Positions 1-10,106 of a DNA stretch of 64,000 bases are shown piece by piece; the stretch's first letter is position 1, and each line of letters opens with the position of its first letter. The translations under genes were made by a program, and so were the position numbers. The notes beneath the pieces are model-generated. The model did not search any database and was not told the origin of the DNA. It was given only the letters and a program-made list of their open reading frames with translations. This stretch comes from Methylocella tundrae. GTDB lineage: Bacteria; Pseudomonadota; Alphaproteobacteria; Rhizobiales; Beijerinckiaceae. The stretch is taken from positions 186,001-250,000 of the forward strand of contig NZ_CABFMQ020000001.1 of assembly GCF_901905185.1 (NCBI RefSeq), in the 5' to 3' direction.

Positions 1-349
1 CCGGCGGCGCTCGCGCCCAGAATACAAAGGTCAGGGCGCAAGGCCTCGTTACCATTCATTATGATGCGCCCCTGTTCGCGCCCGCATTTTCGTCCTAGAC
101 GAGATGTCTTCGCTCATTCGCATGGTGATCTGCTTGATGATGACGCGCATGGTTTGGCTATTTCGCAGGCACGGCGTGGCGACTTTGAGATCAAAGTGGC
201 CGCCGTCGAAGAAATCGGGTCACAATCGAAAGATAAAATGACAATTTGGCTACGGTCGCAATCAAACCTATGGTTGCTTCAAGACGTCTTCTAGTCGTGC
301 TATCGCTTTTGAACAGCGGTTCATCGACGATCCATTTTTGGAGCGGGAT
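1..349. other. Upstream region without a recognisable gene
   Basis: Two short open frames (61-294, 246-467) show no recognisable domain and the second overlaps the ugd start in another frame. The segment is less GC-rich than the flanking genes and probably carries the ugd promoter, but I cannot pick a convincing -35/-10 pair. A gene ending to the left of the window cannot be excluded. Confidence 0.5.
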
Positions 350-1657
350 ATGCATATTGCAATGGTCGGATCAGGCTATGTGGGACTCGTTTCTGGGGCA
401 TGCCTCGCCGACTTCGGACACAACGTCATTTGCATCGATTCCGATGTTCGCAAGGTCGATTCTCTGAAAGCCGGCAAGATGCCGATTTACGAGCCGGGGC
501 TGGCGGAGCTTGTCGGAAACAATGTTCGCCATAAGCGGCTTTCCTTCTCAACCGATCTCGTTCAGGCGGTCGGCGAAGCCGAAGCCGTTTTCATCGCCGT
601 TGGCACGCCGTCGCGTCGCGGCGACGGCCATGCCGATCTGAGCTATGTTTATCAGGCCGCGCGCGACATCGCCGCGGGTCTCAAAGGCTTCACGGTTGTC
701 GTCACCAAGTCGACAGTGCCGGTCGGCACCGGCGACGAGGTCGAACGCATCATTCGCGAGGCCCGCCCCGACGCCGAATTCGCCGTCGTCTCGAACCCTG
801 AGTTCCTGCGCGAGGGCGCGGCGATCGACGATTTCAAACGACCCGACCGCATCGTGATAGGCGTCGAGGACGAACGCGCCCAGCAGGTCATGCAGGAGGT
901 CTATCGCCCCCTCTATCTCAACCGCGCTCCCTTCGTCTTCACCAGCCGCCGCACCTCGGAACTCACCAAATACGCCGCCAATGCGTTTCTTGCGACGAAA
1001 ATTACCTTTATTAATGAAATCGCCGATCTCTGCGAGCGCGTCGGCGCCAATGTGCAGGACGTCGCGCGCGGCATCGGCCTCGACAACCGCATCGGCGCGA
1101 AATTCCTTCATGCCGGCCCGGGCTACGGCGGCTCCTGCTTTCCGAAGGACACCCAGGCGCTGATCAAGACGGCGCAGGACTTCGGCTCGCCCGTGCGAAT
1201 TGTCGAAATCGTAGCGGCGGTCAACGATCAGCGCAAACGCGCCATGGCGAGGAAAGTGTTCGCCGCCCTCGGCGGATCCGTCCGCGGCAAAACCATCGCC
1301 GTGCTTGGCCTGACATTCAAGCCGAACACCGATGATATGCGCGATTCGCCCGCGATTTCAATCATTACGGCGCTGCAGGATGGCGGCGCGCGCGTCAATG
1401 TCTTCGATCCTGAGGGGATGGATCAGGCTCGCCTCATCCTTGAGGATCTGACATTTTTCTATGATCCCTACAGCTGCTGCGAAAAGGCCGACGCTCTCGT
1501 GATCATCACGGAGTGGGACGAGTTCCGGGCCCTCGATCTCGAACGCGTCAAATCGCTGCTGAGCGCGCCCATCATGATCGATCTGCGCAATATCTATGAC
1601 CCAGGCGAAATGGCGCGCAAGGAGTTCACCTATTCGGGCGTCGGCCGGGGGGGCTAA
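350..1657 (+). CDS. ugd: UDP-glucose 6-dehydrogenase
   Basis: The 435-residue product oxidises UDP-glucose to UDP-glucuronate with two NAD+, in the cytoplasm, feeding uronic-acid polysaccharides. The N-terminus carries the Rossmann motif GSGYVGL (residues 7-13). The catalytic cysteine lies in GPGYGGSCFPKD at about residue 263, and length and domain order are those of the UDPGDH family. I chose ATG 350 over TTG 338 because GGAG sits 6 nt upstream and the Rossmann strand starts right after it (MHIAMVGSG). GDP-mannose dehydrogenases are related, but the active-site context is typical of Ugd. The gene stands alone; downstream is a 72-bp dispersed repeat and the convergent hrpB. Confidence 0.95.
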   Translation: MHIAMVGSGYVGLVSGACLADFGHNVICIDSDVRKVDSLKAGKMPIYEPGLAELVGNNVRHKRLSFSTDLVQAVGEAEAVFIAVGTPSRRGDGHADLSYVYQAARDIAAGLKGFTVVVTKSTVPVGTGDEVERIIREARPDAEFAVVSNPEFLREGAAIDDFKRPDRIVIGVEDERAQQVMQEVYRPLYLNRAPFVFTSRRTSELTKYAANAFLATKITFINEIADLCERVGANVQDVARGIGLDNRIGAKFLHAGPGYGGSCFPKDTQALIKTAQDFGSPVRIVEIVAAVNDQRKRAMARKVFAALGGSVRGKTIAVLGLTFKPNTDDMRDSPAISIITALQDGGARVNVFDPEGMDQARLILEDLTFFYDPYSCCEKADALVIITEWDEFRALDLERVKSLLSAPIMIDLRNIYDPGEMARKEFTYSGVGRGG

Positions 1658-1671
1658 GCCTATTTCGATCC

Positions 1672-1743
1672 GATTGGTTCGATCTGACCGACAAAAATAT
1701 GCTCAAGCTTTTGAAGCTGGAGCGATTTCTGATCGATCCGATG
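1672..1743 (+). repeat. Dispersed repeat family A, copy 1
   Basis: This 72-bp stretch after ugd matches the reverse complement of 14808-14879 with roughly eight or nine mismatches. It includes a long identical core around CTGGAGCGATTTCTGATCGA. Both copies lie in 3' intergenic space, and no protein motif is involved. Confidence 0.8.
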
Positions 1744-1774
1744 GCGCCTCAGAATTCCGGAAGCCGCGAAAAAC

Positions 1775-4261
1775 TCAACTGCCGCGCGGCTTCGCCCTGG
1801 TCGTCGCCGTGGCGCTGGCGGGATCGTCCGGCCAGAGATGGCGCGGATAGCGTCCTTTCATCTCGGCTTTCACCGCCGCCCAGGAGCCGCGCCAGAACGT
1901 CGGCAGATCTTTGGTGATCTGGATCGGCCGCGCGGCGGGCGACAGCAATTCGAGGGTCAGCGCGACCTTGCCCCTCGCGAGGGCCGGATGGCTCGCGAGG
2001 CCATAAAGCTCCTGCACGCGGACGGCGAGGGTCGGGCCGCCCTCCGTCGCATAATCGAGGGCGATTCGCGATCCAGCAGGCGTTTCAAAATGGGCCGGGG
2101 CTTCCTCCTCCAGGCGGCGCTGCATGTTCCAGGGCAACAGCGCCTTCAACGCTTTTTCGAGATCATCGGCCGTGATCGAGGCGAGGCTGACGCGCCCCTC
2201 GATGAAGGGCGCGAGCCATTCCCCGACGCTCTCCGCCAACGCCGAATTGGAGAGGTCCGGCCAATCATCATCCGGCTCGGCGCGGCGCAGGAAGGCGACG
2301 CGATCACGCCATTGCGCAAGCGCTTTTGTGAAGGGAAGCTGCTCGACGCCGGCGCCGTCCGGCGCGAGATTGGCGATGCCTTCCGCGAGAATGCGCGCGG
2401 AGGCCTCGCCGGGCGGGACCGGTAGATTTTGCTCGGCGAGAACGAGGGCGCCGAGCCTGCGCCGCCGGCGGGCGCGCAAAGTCTTGCGCTCACGGTCGAA
2501 ACTGACCTCTTCCTGCGTTTTGATCCTGTCTCGCGCAATGGCCTCAAGATCAGCCTCGCTCAGGGCCGCCGCGACATTGATGCGGGCGGCGCCCGCGCGC
2601 CCCGCGATTTCGCCGATCGCAAGGAACGTTTCGCGCGCCAGGGCCTCATGCGGCTCCAACATCGCGGCGCGGCCATTCGCCATCAAAAATTCGCCGGGAG
2701 CGCCGCGGGCCTTTGCGATCCGGTCGGGAAAGGCGAAGGCGAGCCATTTTCCGCAGTCGACCGGCTCCGCGTTCGAGGACTTCCTGCCGCCGGCCTCGCG
2801 CGCAAAATTCTGCGCAAGCCGCCGCGCATCCTCCGCGCGTCTCGAATGTTCGCGCCGGAAGCGGTCGAGCCTGACCGCGAGATCGGGCGAATCTCCGCCT
2901 AGCCCGCGTTCGACGAGAAGCGTCGCGATCTCGGCGCCGGCGAGAGCGTTTTTCTGCCGCGCGGCCTCGACGACCATTGCGGCCAGTCGCGGCGGCAGGG
3001 CGAGACCCGCGATCGCCTTGCCCGCCCCGGTCAGCGCGCCATCGGCGTCGATGGCGTCGATGTCGCGCAGCAGCGCCCGTGCTTCTTTCAACGCGGGAAG
3101 CGGCGGCGGATCGAGCCAGCGCAGACTCAAGGGATCGCGCACGCCCCATGAGGCGAGATCGAGGACAAGGCCGGAGAGGTCGGCCGCCATGATCTCGGGC
3201 GGCGCGAAAGGCTCGAGCGCGCCGGTCGCCGCCTCCTCCCACAAACGATAGCAGACACCGGGCTCCGTGCGGCCGGCGCGGCCCCGGCGCTGGTCGGCCG
3301 CGGCGCGCGAGACGCGCACGGTTTCGAGAGAGGTCAAGCCGCGGTCGGGTTCGAAACGAGGGGCGCGCGTCAGGCCGCAGTCAATGACGATCCTGACGCC
3401 TTCGATGGTTAGTGAGGTTTCGGCGATCGAGGTCGCGAGCACGATCTTTCGCGCCGGCTGCCTGACCGGAGCGATGGCGCGCTCCTGCGCGGCGCGGTCA
3501 ATCGCCGAATAAAGCGGCGCAATCTCGATCGAGGGATCAGACAGCCGCTCGGCGATTATCGCGGCGGCGCGATTGATCTCTCCCTGGCCCGGAAGAAACG
3601 CCAGAATCGAGCCGCTTTCCTCGGAAAGCGCCCGCAGCGCCGCGGCGGCGACCGCCGCCTCGATACGCTCACCGGGCCTTCGGCCGATATATCTGGTGAC
3701 GATCGGAAAGGCGCGCCCTTCGCTGAGGATGACCGGAGCGTCGTCGAGAAGCGCGGCCACGCGCGCGCCATCGAGCGTCGCCGACATGACGAGAATGCGC
3801 AAATCCTCGCGCAGCGCGGATGCGGCGTCGAGGCAAAGCGCAAGCGAAAGGTCGGCGTCGAGGGAGCGCTCGTGGAATTCGTCGAAAATGACGAGCCCGA
3901 CGTCGGCAAGCGCCGGATCGCCGAGAATCATCCGCGCAAAAACGCCTTCGGTGACGATTTCAATGCGTGTTCTGCTCGAAACTTGCGTTTGCGAGCGCAC
4001 CCTGAGCCCGATGGTCTCGCCGACGCGCTCGCCAAGCGTCGAAGCCATGCGTTCGGCGGCGGCCCGCGCGGCGATGCGGCGCGGCTCCAGCATGATGATC
4101 TTTTGGGCGCGGAGCCAGGGCTCGTTGAGAAGAACGAGCGGAACCCGCGTCGTCTTGCCAGCGCCGGGCGGCGCGACGAGGACCGCCTTCGGCCGGGCGG
4201 CGAGATGGGCGCGAAGCTCGTCAAGAACGATGTCGATGGGAAGCGCGTCGGGGCTCGGCAT
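1775..4261 (-). CDS. hrpB: ATP-dependent helicase HrpB
   Basis: A DEAH-box (SF2) helicase of 828 residues. Walker A APPGAGKTT lies at residues 30-38, the DEFH box at about 127-130, and motif III is in VMSATLD. A helicase-C module, the HA2-like winged segment and a family-specific HrpB C-terminal domain follow. HrpB proteins are presumed RNA helicases, but their substrate is poorly known. The frame is open 23 codons further upstream; ATG 4261 (MPSPDALPIDIVLDEL) starts where family members start. The gene is monocistronic, convergent with ugd and divergent from kup. Confidence 0.93.
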   Translation of the reverse strand: MPSPDALPIDIVLDELRAHLAARPKAVLVAPPGAGKTTRVPLVLLNEPWLRAQKIIMLEPRRIAARAAAERMASTLGERVGETIGLRVRSQTQVSSRTRIEIVTEGVFARMILGDPALADVGLVIFDEFHERSLDADLSLALCLDAASALREDLRILVMSATLDGARVAALLDDAPVILSEGRAFPIVTRYIGRRPGERIEAAVAAAALRALSEESGSILAFLPGQGEINRAAAIIAERLSDPSIEIAPLYSAIDRAAQERAIAPVRQPARKIVLATSIAETSLTIEGVRIVIDCGLTRAPRFEPDRGLTSLETVRVSRAAADQRRGRAGRTEPGVCYRLWEEAATGALEPFAPPEIMAADLSGLVLDLASWGVRDPLSLRWLDPPPLPALKEARALLRDIDAIDADGALTGAGKAIAGLALPPRLAAMVVEAARQKNALAGAEIATLLVERGLGGDSPDLAVRLDRFRREHSRRAEDARRLAQNFAREAGGRKSSNAEPVDCGKWLAFAFPDRIAKARGAPGEFLMANGRAAMLEPHEALARETFLAIGEIAGRAGAARINVAAALSEADLEAIARDRIKTQEEVSFDRERKTLRARRRRRLGALVLAEQNLPVPPGEASARILAEGIANLAPDGAGVEQLPFTKALAQWRDRVAFLRRAEPDDDWPDLSNSALAESVGEWLAPFIEGRVSLASITADDLEKALKALLPWNMQRRLEEEAPAHFETPAGSRIALDYATEGGPTLAVRVQELYGLASHPALARGKVALTLELLSPAARPIQITKDLPTFWRGSWAAVKAEMKGRYPRHLWPDDPASATATTRAKPRGS

Positions 4262-4446
4262 GGCTGTTCTGATCGCAGTTTGGCGCGCGGCGGACAAGAG
4301 CGTCGCCATCGCGGCGCAGCATTGGAGCATGCGCGGCGCAAGCTCCGCGAGCTAGGCTGTGTGGCTGGGTTGACACGGCGGCGGGAAATTGCGCCGTTCC
4401 CCGCTATCAACGGGTTTTGATTAAAGCTATTTTAAGCATGATCAGG

Positions 4447-4474
4447 AGCGGCCGATCCCCTATGGGAGGCCGCT
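4447..4474 (+). promoter_or_regulatory. Hairpin in the kup 5' leader
   Basis: AGCGGCC (4447-4453) pairs with GGCCGCT (4468-4474), and TCCC (4456-4459) pairs with GGGA (4464-4467) around a CTAT loop; the only interruption is a 2-nt GA bulge. It ends 23 nt before the kup ATG and just ahead of the ribosome binding site. There is no T-run, so it is not a simple terminator. Function is unknown. Confidence 0.55.
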
Positions 4475-4497
4475 GCCGCCTCGCGAAGGACAACAGA

Positions 4498-6426
4498 ATG
4501 GCGCAGCAAATTGCGCACGGAACAAGTTCGCCGGTGACCGGGGAGCCCATAGCCGCCTGCGATCCTGCGCCGCACAAAAGCGCCGTCGGCGCTTTGGCGC
4601 TCGGATCTCTCGGCGTCGTTTTCGGCGACATCGGAACCAGCCCGCTTTACGCCTTGCGCGAGTCGTTGAACCATATGAAGACGACCGGCGTCACCGATGG
4701 CGGCGTGCTTGGCACTGTCTCCTTGCTGCTGTGGGCGCTGTTCTTCACGGTCACCGCCAAATATGTGCTTTTTCTCATGCGCGCCGACAACAAGGGCGAA
4801 GGCGGCACTTTGTCGCTGATGGCGCTGGCCCAGTCTGCCCTCGGCCATCGCGCCGCCGCGGTGTTCTTTCTGGGCGTCGCGGGCGCGGCGCTTTTTTCCG
4901 GCGACGCAATCATAACGCCGGCCATTTCGGTTCTCTCGGCGCTCGAAGGGCTCGAGCTCGTGACGCCGATTTTCACGCCCTATATCCTGCCGGCGACCAT
5001 CGTCATCCTCATCTCCATTTTCTGGGTGCAAAGTCACGGCACCGCCCGCGTCGCGACTTTCTTCGGTCCCATCATGGCGGTGTTTTTTCTGACCATGGGC
5101 GTTCTCGGGGCGATGCATATTCATGATTCGCCGCGCATCCTCCTCGCCTTTGATCCGATCTATGGCCTGCGTTTTCTGTTCGGGCATGGCCTCATCGGTT
5201 TCGTCGTGCTCGGCTCCGTCTTCCTTGCGGTGACGGGAGCTGAGGCGCTTTATGCGGATATGGGTCATTTCGGCCGGCGCCCGATCCAGGGCGCGTGGCT
5301 GTTTTTCGTGCTGCCCGCGCTGACCTTGAATTATCTGGGGCAGGGCGCGCTCGTTCTGGCGACGCCCGCCGCCGTCGAAAATCCATTCTTCCTGATGGCG
5401 CCGCCCTGGGCGCTGCTGCCCCTCGTCATCCTTTCGACCGTCGCGACGATCATCGCGAGCCAGGCGGTGATCACGGGCGCCTTCTCCCTCGCCCGGCAGG
5501 CGATCCAGCTCGGGCTGTTGCCGCGCATGCTGATTTTGCACACATCGGAAACGCAGGAAGGCCAGATCTATATTCCAAGGATCAATCGCCTTCTTCTTGT
5601 CGGCGTGCTGCTGCTCGTGCTGATGTTCAAGAGTTCGAGTTCGCTCGCCTCGGCCTATGGCATCGCGGTGACCGGCACGATGGTGGTGACGACGTCGCTC
5701 GCCTTCGTCGTCGTCTGGAAGCTCTGGCATTGGCCGCTTTGGCTCGCGGCTTTGTTCATATCGGGTTTCCTCGCCATCGATCTCGCCTTCCTCGCAGCCA
5801 ATCTGCTGAAAATCGTCGATGGCGGCTGGGTGCCCCTGCTGCTTGGCGGCTTCGCCATGGTCGTCATGTGGACATGGGTGCGCGGCGCTGATCTGCTCGC
5901 CCGCAAGACGCGGCGCGATTCGATCTCGATGCAAGATCTCATTCGCATGCTCGAGAAATCAAAGCCGATCCGGGTCGCAGGCACGGCGGTTTTTCTCACC
6001 ACCTCGCCCGAGGTCGCGCCTTCAGCCTTCATGCACAATCTGAAACATAACAAGGTGATGCATGAACGCGTGCTGCTCATGTCGGTGAAGACGGGGGACA
6101 CGCCCCGCGTGCCGCAGGCGAGGCGCTTTGAAATCACCAAATTGTCCGATGATTTCACCAGCATCGTTCTGAATTACGGCTATATGGAGAGCCCGCGCAT
6201 TCCAGCGGCGCTCGCGAGCCTGCGCAAGGCGGGGCTCAAATTCGACATTATGACGACGTCGTTTTTCGTTGGGCGACGCAAGATCAAGCCGGCGCAGAAT
6301 TCCGGCATGCCGGTCTGGCAGGACCGGCTTTTCATTGCGCTATTTCGACAATCGGCCAATCCAACGGATTATTTCTCAATCCCCTCCGATCGCGTGGTCG
6401 AGCTCGGCGAACAGTTGACCATCTGA
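4498..6426 (+). CDS. kup: Kup-type low-affinity potassium transporter
   Basis: A 642-residue inner-membrane K+/H+ symporter of the KUP/HAK family. The signature [17 protein letters not shown] lies near the N-terminus. About twelve hydrophobic segments follow up to roughly residue 470, then a cytoplasmic C-terminal tail, matching the usual length and plan. ATG 4498 follows GAAGGA and gives the usual short N-terminus; the frame is also open from a TTG at 4417, but that would read through the leader hairpin. The gene is divergent from hrpB and no kdp genes are nearby. Confidence 0.95.
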   Translation: MAQQIAHGTSSPVTGEPIAACDPAPHKSAVGALALGSLGVVFGDIGTSPLYALRESLNHMKTTGVTDGGVLGTVSLLLWALFFTVTAKYVLFLMRADNKGEGGTLSLMALAQSALGHRAAAVFFLGVAGAALFSGDAIITPAISVLSALEGLELVTPIFTPYILPATIVILISIFWVQSHGTARVATFFGPIMAVFFLTMGVLGAMHIHDSPRILLAFDPIYGLRFLFGHGLIGFVVLGSVFLAVTGAEALYADMGHFGRRPIQGAWLFFVLPALTLNYLGQGALVLATPAAVENPFFLMAPPWALLPLVILSTVATIIASQAVITGAFSLARQAIQLGLLPRMLILHTSETQEGQIYIPRINRLLLVGVLLLVLMFKSSSSLASAYGIAVTGTMVVTTSLAFVVVWKLWHWPLWLAALFISGFLAIDLAFLAANLLKIVDGGWVPLLLGGFAMVVMWTWVRGADLLARKTRRDSISMQDLIRMLEKSKPIRVAGTAVFLTTSPEVAPSAFMHNLKHNKVMHERVLLMSVKTGDTPRVPQARRFEITKLSDDFTSIVLNYGYMESPRIPAALASLRKAGLKFDIMTTSFFVGRRKIKPAQNSGMPVWQDRLFIALFRQSANPTDYFSIPSDRVVELGEQLTI

Positions 6427-6527
6427 CCAAGCGCCGCCGGCCTCTTTGGCCGCTGCGATCGCTAAAATGCTCTGGAAAGTGCGTTTGCGGCAGTGCGGAT
6501 CGCCGCCAGTCTTGCTAGCGTGCGCCG

Positions 6528-9323
6528 ATGCCAAAGCGCGCAGCTCCCCCCTCCATCAAAGACGACAACACGCAGGTCTCCGGGAAGGCCGACGTTGTTT
6601 CGCCTCAGCTCGACGCCGCGCCGGCGAAAAACTCGCCGATGATGGCGCAATATTTGGAGATCAAGGCGGGTAACCCCGGCTCTCTTCTCTTCTACCGGAT
6701 GGGCGATTTCTACGAATTGTTCTTCGACGACGCCGAGGTCGCCGCCAGGGCGCTCGGAATCGTTCTGACGAAGCGCGGCAAGCATCAGGGCGACGATATC
6801 CCGATGTGCGGCGTTCCCGTGGAGCGCGCGCAGGAATATCTGCATCGGCTGATCAGTCTTGGCCATCGCGTTGCGGTCTGCGAACAGATCGAAGACCCGG
6901 CGGAGGCGCGAAAGCGCGGCGGCAAGTCGGTCGTGCGACGCGAAGTCAAGCGCCTCGTCACGCCCGGCACGATCACCGAGGATACGCTGCTCGATCCCTC
7001 GCGCGCCAATCGTCTGCTCGCCATTGCGCGGGCTGCGCGATCCGATGGGCAATGGAGCTATGGCCTCGCGGCGCTCGACATTTCGACGGGAGAATTCCTC
7101 GTCAGCGAGGCGCCGGAAGCCGCGCTCGAGGCGGAAATCGCGCGCATCGAGCCGGCCGAGATCATCGTCCCCGACGCGCTGATGGATTCGCCTGGGCTCG
7201 TGCGCTTGTGCCGCGAGACGAAAGCGCCACTCACTCCGCTCGGGCGCCAGTCCGGCGAGGGCTCTTCGGCCGAGCGGCGGATCCTCGATTATTTCGGCCT
7301 CGCGACGCTCGATGGCCTTGGCGCCCTATCCCGCGCCGAAATCGCAGCCGCCGCGGCGGCGCTCTTTTATGTCGAGCGGACGCAATTTTCCGCGCGTCCC
7401 TCGCTGAACCTGCCCGCGCGCCTTTCGCGTGAAACTCATATGGCGATCGACGCTGCGACGCGGGCCAATCTCGAGTTGACGCGAACCTTGACCGGCGCGC
7501 GTGAAGGCTCGCTGATCGGCGCGATCGACAAAACGGTCACCGCCGCGGGCGGACGCTTGCTTGCGGAGCGGCTCGCCGCGCCCTTGACGGATATCGGCCA
7601 AATCGCGCGCCGCCAGACGGCGGTGGCGTTCTTCATCGACGAGCCGGGCTTGCGGGGCGAGGTGCGAAAGGCGCTGAAAGCCGCCCCGGATCTGATGCGC
7701 GCCATATCGCGTCTTGCGCTCGATCGCGGCGGCCCGCGTGATCTTGCCGCCCTGCGTGATGGATTTGCCGCCGCCTTCGGCGTTGCGCAAGCGCTGGACG
7801 GCGCGGCGGCTCTCCCCGAAGAGCTGCGCGAGGCCAGCGCAGCCGGCAGCTCCCTCGACGCCTCGGTGATGGCGCGCCTTGGCGAGGCGCTGGCCGACGC
7901 CTTGCCGCTCAATCGGCGCGACGGCGGCTTCATTCGGCCAGGCTTCGACGGCGCTCTCGACGAATGCCGCGCGCTGCGCGACGAAACCCGCAAAGTGATC
8001 GCCGCCCTGCAGGCGCGCTACTGCGAGCTTGCCGACACGCGCCAGCTCAAATTGAAGCACAATCATTTTCTCGGCCATTTCATCGAAGTGCCGCAAGCGC
8101 AAGGCGAAAAGCTGCTGCGGCCGCCCTTTGACGCAACCTTCATCCATCGTCAGACGATGGCCGACGCGATGCGCTTTTCGACCAGGGATCTGGCCGAACT
8201 CGAGGTCAAGATTTCTTCCGCCGCGGATGAGGCGATGAGCCGGGAATTGGCGATTTTCGCTGATCTTGCCGCTTTGCTCCTCGCGGCGAAGGCGAGCGTC
8301 AAGCGCGCGGCGGAAGGACTTGCTGCGATCGACGTCGCGGCGTCGCTTGCCGAGCTTGCCGCCGATTGCGACTGGACGCGGCCCGAGGTCGACGCGTCGC
8401 TTGCTTTCGCGATTGAAGGCGGGCGCCATCCCGTCGTCGAAGCGGCGCTGCGCACGAGCGGGCAGGCCTTCGTCGCCAATGACTGCGCGCTTTCGGGCGT
8501 TGCGGGAAAGGGGGGGCGGATCGCGATCGTGACCGGGCCGAACATGGCCGGCAAGTCGACCTATCTGCGGCAGAACGCGCTGATCGCCGTGCTGGCGCAG
8601 ATGGGCGCCTTCGTTCCGGCGCGGCGCGCCCATATCGGTGTCGTCGATCGATTATTTTCGCGTGTCGGCGCCGCCGATGATCTGGCGCGCGGGCGCTCGA
8701 CCTTCATGGTTGAGATGGTCGAGACCGCGGCCATTCTCAACTCCGCGCGCGAGCGCTCTCTTGTCATCCTCGACGAGATCGGGCGCGGCACGGCGACGTT
8801 CGACGGACTTTCCATCGCCTGGGCGGTGATGGAGCATCTGCACGAGAGCAATCGCAGCCGGGCGCTGTTCGCCACGCATTTTCATGAGCTGACGCAGCTC
8901 GCCAAGCGCCTCGAACGCATCGACAATCTCACCGTGCGGGTGACGGATTGGAATGGCGACGTCGTGTTCCTCCACGAAATTATTCCCGGCGCGGCCGATC
9001 AGTCGTATGGCGTCCAGGTCGCCAAGCTCGCAGGCCTGCCGACGCAGGTCGTCGCGCGCGCCAGGCATCTGCTTGCTGAATTCGAGGCGAGCGACCGTTC
9101 GCGGCAAAGCGATCGCCTCGTCGCCGATCTGCCGCTGTTCTCGGCCGCCAGCGCGCCCAAAACCGCCTATGATAACGAAGCGCAGCACGAGACGAAAGCG
9201 CGCGATCGAACGTCCGACGCGCTGGGCGTCGCGATCGACGCGATTGATCCGGATGAATTATCTCCGAAGAGCGCCCTTGAGCAGCTCTACCGCCTGAAGC
9301 GGCTCCGCGCTACACAGCATTGA
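6528..9323 (+). CDS. mutS: DNA mismatch repair protein MutS
   Basis: The 931-residue mismatch-recognition ATPase. The mismatch-contacting F-x-E motif is in GDFYELFF near residue 64. Walker [10 protein letters not shown] is at about 670 and Walker [11 protein letters not shown] at about 746, with the conserved THFHEL motif following. Domain order (mismatch, connector, lever/clamp, ATPase/HTH) and size are standard. ATG 6528 has no strong Shine-Dalgarno sequence, so the first about 40 poorly conserved residues are the least certain. It stands alone; no mutL is in the window. Confidence 0.96.
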   Translation: MPKRAAPPSIKDDNTQVSGKADVVSPQLDAAPAKNSPMMAQYLEIKAGNPGSLLFYRMGDFYELFFDDAEVAARALGIVLTKRGKHQGDDIPMCGVPVERAQEYLHRLISLGHRVAVCEQIEDPAEARKRGGKSVVRREVKRLVTPGTITEDTLLDPSRANRLLAIARAARSDGQWSYGLAALDISTGEFLVSEAPEAALEAEIARIEPAEIIVPDALMDSPGLVRLCRETKAPLTPLGRQSGEGSSAERRILDYFGLATLDGLGALSRAEIAAAAAALFYVERTQFSARPSLNLPARLSRETHMAIDAATRANLELTRTLTGAREGSLIGAIDKTVTAAGGRLLAERLAAPLTDIGQIARRQTAVAFFIDEPGLRGEVRKALKAAPDLMRAISRLALDRGGPRDLAALRDGFAAAFGVAQALDGAAALPEELREASAAGSSLDASVMARLGEALADALPLNRRDGGFIRPGFDGALDECRALRDETRKVIAALQARYCELADTRQLKLKHNHFLGHFIEVPQAQGEKLLRPPFDATFIHRQTMADAMRFSTRDLAELEVKISSAADEAMSRELAIFADLAALLLAAKASVKRAAEGLAAIDVAASLAELAADCDWTRPEVDASLAFAIEGGRHPVVEAALRTSGQAFVANDCALSGVAGKGGRIAIVTGPNMAGKSTYLRQNALIAVLAQMGAFVPARRAHIGVVDRLFSRVGAADDLARGRSTFMVEMVETAAILNSARERSLVILDEIGRGTATFDGLSIAWAVMEHLHESNRSRALFATHFHELTQLAKRLERIDNLTVRVTDWNGDVVFLHEIIPGAADQSYGVQVAKLAGLPTQVVARARHLLAEFEASDRSRQSDRLVADLPLFSAASAPKTAYDNEAQHETKARDRTSDALGVAIDAIDPDELSPKSALEQLYRLKRLRATQH

Positions 9324-9355
9324 TTTTACGAGCTATTGCCTCATTCGAGAACAAG

Positions 9356-9368
9356 CAATTAAATTGTA
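9356..9368. promoter_or_regulatory. Candidate OhrR operator upstream of ohrR
   Basis: CAATTAAATTGTA lies in the AT-rich 160-bp gap before ohrR and resembles the TACAATT/AATTGTA inverted repeats bound by OhrR-type MarR proteins. A perfect 10-bp palindrome ATTGCGCAAT follows at 9378-9387, and CAATG/CATTG arms overlap it. Position suggests autoregulation. Confidence 0.5.
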
Positions 9369-9483
9369 AAAAATAGAATTGCGCAATGAATGCCCATTGT
9401 TCGTATTTTCTCTAGTTTCGTTTTGACGCAGGATGGCGTTCACGATGGCGCGTCGATAGCGAATCCGGCCGGGAGTGCATTCA

Positions 9484-9969
9484 ATGTCTGAAGACGACGC
9501 CATGCCGCGGGTCGACCAGCAGCTGTGCTTTGCGCTCTATTCGACGCTTCACGCGATAAATAAAGTCTATGCGCCTCTTCTCGCCGCGATCGGCCTCACT
9601 TATCCGCAATATCTCGTGATGCTGGCGCTCTGGGAAACGGATGACGTGACGGTCAAGGCGATCGGCGAGCGCCTTCATCTTGATTCGGGCACGCTGACCC
9701 CGCTCCTGAAGCGGCTCGAGGCCGCGGGACTGCTCAGCCGCGCCCGAGATCCGAAGGATGAGCGTCAGGTGCGCGTCAAGCTGACCGAAAAGGGAAGCGA
9801 CATGCGCAGACAGGCAAGGAATATCCCCGGACAGATGGCGCGGGCGATGGGCCGCCCCGCGGACGATCTCAAGGCCGTCCGCAAGGAATTGCGCCGCATC
9901 CGCAATGCTCTCCTCGGCAAGCGCGACAAATCAGAGAAAGGCGAGCAGCAGCGGATCGGCTCCTTTTGA
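9484..9969 (+). CDS. ohrR: OhrR-like MarR-family organic-peroxide sensor
   Basis: A 161-residue winged-helix repressor. The N-terminal QLCFALYS motif carries the peroxide-reactive cysteine (Cys15) typical of OhrR; a MarR HTH (IGERLHLDSGTLTPLLKRLE) and wing (RDPKDERQVRVKLT) follow. In the known family, oxidation of this cysteine by organic hydroperoxides releases DNA and derepresses the peroxidase gene ohr. No ohr gene lies in the window. ATG 9484 is preferred over GTG 9475 because GGGAG sits 8 nt before it. A candidate operator lies upstream. Confidence 0.85.
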   Translation: MSEDDAMPRVDQQLCFALYSTLHAINKVYAPLLAAIGLTYPQYLVMLALWETDDVTVKAIGERLHLDSGTLTPLLKRLEAAGLLSRARDPKDERQVRVKLTEKGSDMRRQARNIPGQMARAMGRPADDLKAVRKELRRIRNALLGKRDKSEKGEQQRIGSF

Positions 9970-9981
9970 AACGGGTCAAAC

Positions 9982-10036
9982 CATGATGCCGAAAAGTTGC
10001 AGACTTGTCGGACCAACATTATGCGTCAAAACAAAG
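9982..10036. repeat. Palindromic repeat family B, copy 1
   Basis: This 55-bp element lies between the convergent genes ohrR and hrcA and is nearly identical to 53377-53431. It contains a GAAAAGTTGCAGACTTGTCGG-type stem and near-complementary outer arms CATGATG/CATTATG. It may act as a bidirectional transcript end. Confidence 0.8.
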
Positions 10037-10106
10037 ACTTAAAGACCAGAATGTAATGTGATTGCGTTTGAGCGCCTTCTGCTCAGGCTGCGGGCGATAA
10101 AGCTCT

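Noticed and set aside
4432..5934. 500-codon minus-strand frame opposite kup
   Set aside because: Extremely His/Arg/Gln-rich translation mirroring kup codons; no motif or ribosome binding site.
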